This document shows, in pieces, positions 60,670-64,000 of a stretch of DNA of 64,000 nucleotides. Each line of letters starts with the position of its first letter. The stretch's first letter is position 1. The notes under the pieces are model-generated. The model was given only the letters and a program-made list of their open reading frames with translations, was not told the DNA's origin and did not search any database. Both the position numbers and the translations under genes were made by a program. Where the stretch lies: NCBI GenBank assembly GCA_033239525.1, contig BSYO01000016.1, positions 6,087,045 through 6,151,044 on the forward strand. Reading direction: 5' to 3'. The stretch comes from Nepenthes gracilis (lineage: Eukaryota > Streptophyta > Magnoliopsida > Caryophyllales > Nepenthaceae).

Positions 60670-61608
60670 AGATGTGTCTCAAAATCCGAATTATTGTACA
60701 GATTATGGAGCCACTCAATCTTCCTCAATGAATCGAATTGGAACGGATCTGATTTTCATCTCTACTAACATAGATCCTACGTACCACAAATAATGAGCAA
60801 GAGGTCAGAGAATCAGCGGGACTTACTATCTGATTTATCTTCTAACGCTCAAATTAAAAATCTTTCTAAAGAAATAGAAAGATGAGAAGATATAGAGAAT
60901 ATAAAGATGCACGTATATGGGAGATGTAAGAAGAGAACTAGGCTCCTATAGTGTGCTCAATGAGGAGCGGCTTTGAGGGAGTCGAAAGGCAAGGCTTCAA
61001 TATGTCGCATTAAGTGAGTGACTTACTAAGATGAGGTTGATGGGAAGCTGCTCAAAAAGGAGAAAGAGCTGTGTTCGGGAAAGAGAGCTTGGCTGTTTCT
61101 TAGTTCTCGTATCTCGCTCGATGGTTGATTTTGTCAAAGGTCGATCGATCCCTGTTCCTGTGAAGACAAAGGATATTTGAAATGTTTCATAAAGAAGGTT
61201 TTGGCGCCAAAACTCGTGACAGGTGTCTGGCCAGGATTTGCCGGCCTGTCCTGACGATAGTCGTGGCCGCCATGTCAGTTGTCACCATATAATGGTGATG
61301 TGACTATTGTGGATCGTGGTAGACATTGGCCAGACTGTTCTAGCATAGATTGGCTGGAATTGTTGTTGGCATGCAAGTGAGGTGACTCTTCAGGGTTAAC
61401 TTCACTCACCATTGGTTGGTGGCTACCGCGTTGGCATTTTAAATGCTGCCAGACTGCTAGTGTTGAGTAGGAGGGTTGAATTGGGGGGTAATTGGCAGAG
61501 TCGCAGAGGCTCTCTATTGGTCCCAACCCGTCGTTCCCCCTTGGGATTGGGCCTCACTGGCAATTGGGTTAACTGCTAGATCAATCCGTGTCATAACTGA
61601 ACCCATCA
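60670..61608 (-). repeat. 3' LTR of the right-edge gypsy element (minus orientation)
   Basis: On the minus strand it begins TGATGGGTTCAGTTATGAC at 61608, directly after the polypurine tract GGTATGGGGGGCTAG (61623-61609). It runs to a GAGACACATC end near 60670, a decayed form of GGGACGCATCA. The interior has the same GCTCCTCATTGAGC...CATATACGTGCA leader and GTGGCTCC end block as the other family LTRs. Confidence 0.7.
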
Positions 61609-64000
61609 CTAGCCCCCCATACCGGGGAGTTGGGCCTCTCCTGTCCCCAGCATGTCAAATGATGGAACGTTGCCTACAACGCCTGTTCACGCGTCCCTTC
61701 TCGAGATGCCTCGTCACCAATTTCCAAGGACCGCGCTCCTTCCCTAGGCGTCTTGTAGCTTTCCGTATAATGACACAAGGATTCGATGCCTTGTTTGGAA
61801 AGATTTTGTTTTGATTTGAGGCTTGGCATCAATTCCTTGCCAGTCATTGGTTGACGCATCTTTTCACTCGAAGTTTACCAACCTTCTCCCTTGGCTATAA
61901 ATGAAGGGGCTTCTTACTCTTTGCCTCAATGTTTATCCTCACTCTAGCTAAGTAATGTGGGAGTCTGAAGTCGTCTTGGGCCTTCCAATGCCTTACACAA
62001 GGATCAGATGGAGCTCTGGAAGACTTGAATATGTGCTTGGCCCTCATGGTGTTGCCTCTGCTTAGGTTATTTTTGTGTCGCCTGGACACTACACTAGTTG
62101 TTCTCGTGCCACCATACTCTGCAGCTCAGTTGTAGGGTCATCTTTACTTTTCATTTCTGCTGACATTCAGACGTCCTCTTCCAAAGAGATCTCCCAAGGA
62201 TAGGTGTTTCCCAGGATTCTCTCAAATCTGGGGAAGTGGCCTTGCCCTCGGTCTCTTCTTTGGTGGTCATTGTTAGAACTTACTGGAGGTGGAACTTTGG
62301 ATGGGAAACTTCTCTGACGTTGGTGAAGGTGTTTTATTTCTCCTTGTTAGACAATTGCTTCCCATTCACTTCCTACGCTGCTTGGTTTCCGGTCGGGACT
62401 TTTGATGGATAGGTAGAGGAAGTCCGCGTAGTGTTTCACCCGCGATTATCCTCCCTTCATGTGTCTTCCCCGGATCAATTTCCAGGCATGCGCTACCGTT
62501 TTTTCTATGTATTTTGCATTATTTCTTCTACTATATACTTTTGTTTATGTAAGCTTTGTACATTGTAAAAGAAGTTAATGAATCAAACTACTAAGTATCT
62601 GCCTTCTTCTCGAGCGTCTAGATTCTTGTCTTCTTACTTTCTTGCATAACTTAATGAGTGGAGTGTCTTTGTGCCATTGTGTGTGACCCTCCGTCTGACA
62701 GTCAGACGAACTGGGCAGTCGCAGTTTGGTCTTCTGATGATTAGCCTCTCCATTGACCGTCCCAAGCGCCGAGCAGTTAGGCCAGCCGGGTAAATTGGTG
62801 TCGAGCCCCCCAGGTTCGCGCGTGGTCCACTTTATGCCTTAGAAAATGGAGTGTCAGGGGGTCACGGTCTTGTCTGTCAAAATGTCACCGCGCATTGATG
62901 GTTGTGGCAGATGATGCGCCGTCAGATCATGATGACACTTCTAATAAAAAGATGCGACACCTGGTGATGACGCCATGTGTCACCGCTGCTGTAGAGGGCA
63001 TGTCGCTTCGATGCCCTCATAGAACGCCGTTTTCGGCGGAGGCGTCGCCTATTTAAGCGCTAGCCCCCATGCCGTTTTTTCACCACTTCAAAGGCATCAT
63101 TTCTCTAACTGACTACACTTCTTTGCTAATTTGAGCAACTCCCTAATAACTTTTCAAAGTGTCTCTACCATCCGATCGACCTTGTTGGTTCTAATCGGCA
63201 AGGACTACTTTCATGACTTCATCTTGTTTGTGATTCCTGGTGCTGGCGATGCAGCTTGCTCTCCTCTTCTCGGGTTCATAACTATTTATGAGGAGTATCT
63301 TTGAGTTGGCCTCCACATCCCGATTCAGAGGCAACTTCGTGAGATTCTTGTGTTCCTAGAGATCCTCGTGGCCTACCTGTTTCCAGACGCTATTTAATAT
63401 CTAGTTACCCTTTTGCCTTCTTCTCTGCCAGAGAGCTCACGCTGGACGCTTGGGCCTTGAAGGTGCTCCTCCAGATCAGACAGGAGGGTGACTGAGTTTC
63501 CTTTGTTCCTCACACTTGGTTCTAGTTGAGGTGGTGCAAGGACAGGGTTAGTAGAGGACCAGAAGTTTCGCTTCTTCTTCCTTGAGGTTGACTCTGACTG
63601 GCAAGTCCCAAACAGATGGGGCCGAGTCAATAGCTTCTACGCCGCATATCTCTTACTGCATGAGGCGAAGATGGGCTGACCACTGGCGGTGTTGGTTGAA
63701 GGGAACCTTGATGCCCTTCACATCATCGGCAGAGATTTCATCAAAGGAAGGTAGCCCCTCTCACTTGCGAACTTCCCCGAGGAGCCATCCAAACAGGCGG
63801 GGCATTGGGGCAAGTTATCAAAAGCCTTTAAAGGCCTATACTCAGGCTTTGGGTCGAGTAACTTACCTTGAGAACGAGCTTGAGAGGACCTGACAAGAAC
63901 TTGTTGACCTCCGATGTGAGCATGCTCGGTTCAGAGGCGAGCCCTGGCCCTTTGTGTCGTTGATGGATAGTCAGGAGTTCAGGCTGAGCCGTCGAAGACC
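61609..64000 (-). mobile_element. 3' internal part of a second Tat-like gypsy element, cut by the window edge
   Basis: In minus orientation the element's 3' internal region lies between the polypurine tract and the window's right edge. 61740-61815 is homologous to 32160-32230 of the intron-3 element in inverse orientation. Its pol would lie beyond 64000. Confidence 0.62.
63049..64000 (+). pseudogene. Opposite-strand module of the right-edge element
   Basis: Plus strand, against the element's own direction. A TATA-like CTATTTAAGCGC at 63049-63060 precedes it. The product contains DYFHDFILFVIPGAGDAACS then GFITIYEEYL.VGLHIPIQ (63205-63330), aligning with the 29500-29340 minus-strand module. 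Further on, VNSFYAAYLLLHEAKM and a helical stretch with KAFKGLYSGFGSS appear. Stops are present, so it is decayed, and it runs off the window. Confidence 0.65.

Noticed and set aside
1..64000. tRNA, rRNA, CRISPR or bacterial operon features
   Set aside because: No tRNA cloverleaf, rRNA segment or regularly spaced repeat-spacer array was seen. Everything readable is plant nuclear sequence.

Overview
The window is nuclear DNA from a flowering plant. It is AT-rich overall, and about half or more of it can be assigned to retrotransposon remains. The one clear host gene has GT-AG introns and an organelle-targeted product typical of land plants. I cannot name the species from sequence alone.

Host gene. 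A single gene on the minus strand runs from 57886 (ATG) to 9378 (stop). Nine exons join without any frame conflict into an 814-residue CRM-domain protein. It has three CRM RNA-binding domains and a transit-peptide-like N-terminus, and most resembles the Arabidopsis EMB1865 type of the CRS1/CAF/CFM family of organelle group II intron splicing factors. Coding sequence is 2,445 bp of a 48.5-kb span. Five introns are ordinary (77-670 bp). Three are very large: intron 1 about 12.7 kb, intron 3 about 22.1 kb, intron 7 about 9.9 kb. All three are full of transposable elements.

Left flank (1-9.3 kb). Minus-strand LTR retrotransposon debris: a chromovirus-like gag/protease remnant with PBS and a ~2.1-kb LTR (1-3.1 kb), a second LTR-like block (3.1-5.2 kb), then a gag remnant with PBS and probable LTR of another Ty3/gypsy element (5.2-8.2 kb).

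Intron 7 (9.8-19.8 kb). A decayed minus-strand Ty3/gypsy element (gag, protease, RT, RNase H) with a plastid psbA fragment embedded in pol, and one member of a foldback repeat family rich in ATATCGG.

Intron 3 (21.5-43.7 kb). A 9.3-kb Ty3/gypsy element with both ~1-kb LTRs but most of pol deleted. Between pol and the 3' LTR it carries a minisatellite and two opposite-strand modules with their own TATA-like boxes. Further along are a plus-strand gypsy gag-RT remnant with DNA-element insertions, tandem repeats, a minus-strand chromovirus gag/protease remnant, and two copies of a ~0.6-kb direct repeat about 19 kb apart.

Intron 1 (44.3-57.1 kb). A deleted Ty1/copia element, three foldback-family segments, a GC-rich island and a plus-strand LINE.

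Right flank (57.9-64 kb). The gene's promoter region, a solo LTR (58.9-59.9 kb), and the 3' LTR plus 3' internal part of another gypsy element in minus orientation. Its opposite-strand module is homologous to the one in intron 3.

Most unusual signal. At least five sites carry a 5-22 bp insertion reading CTTACC or TTACC followed by A's, each flanked by a 10-18 bp direct repeat of the target. They look like retroposition events in which almost nothing but the RNA tail was copied.
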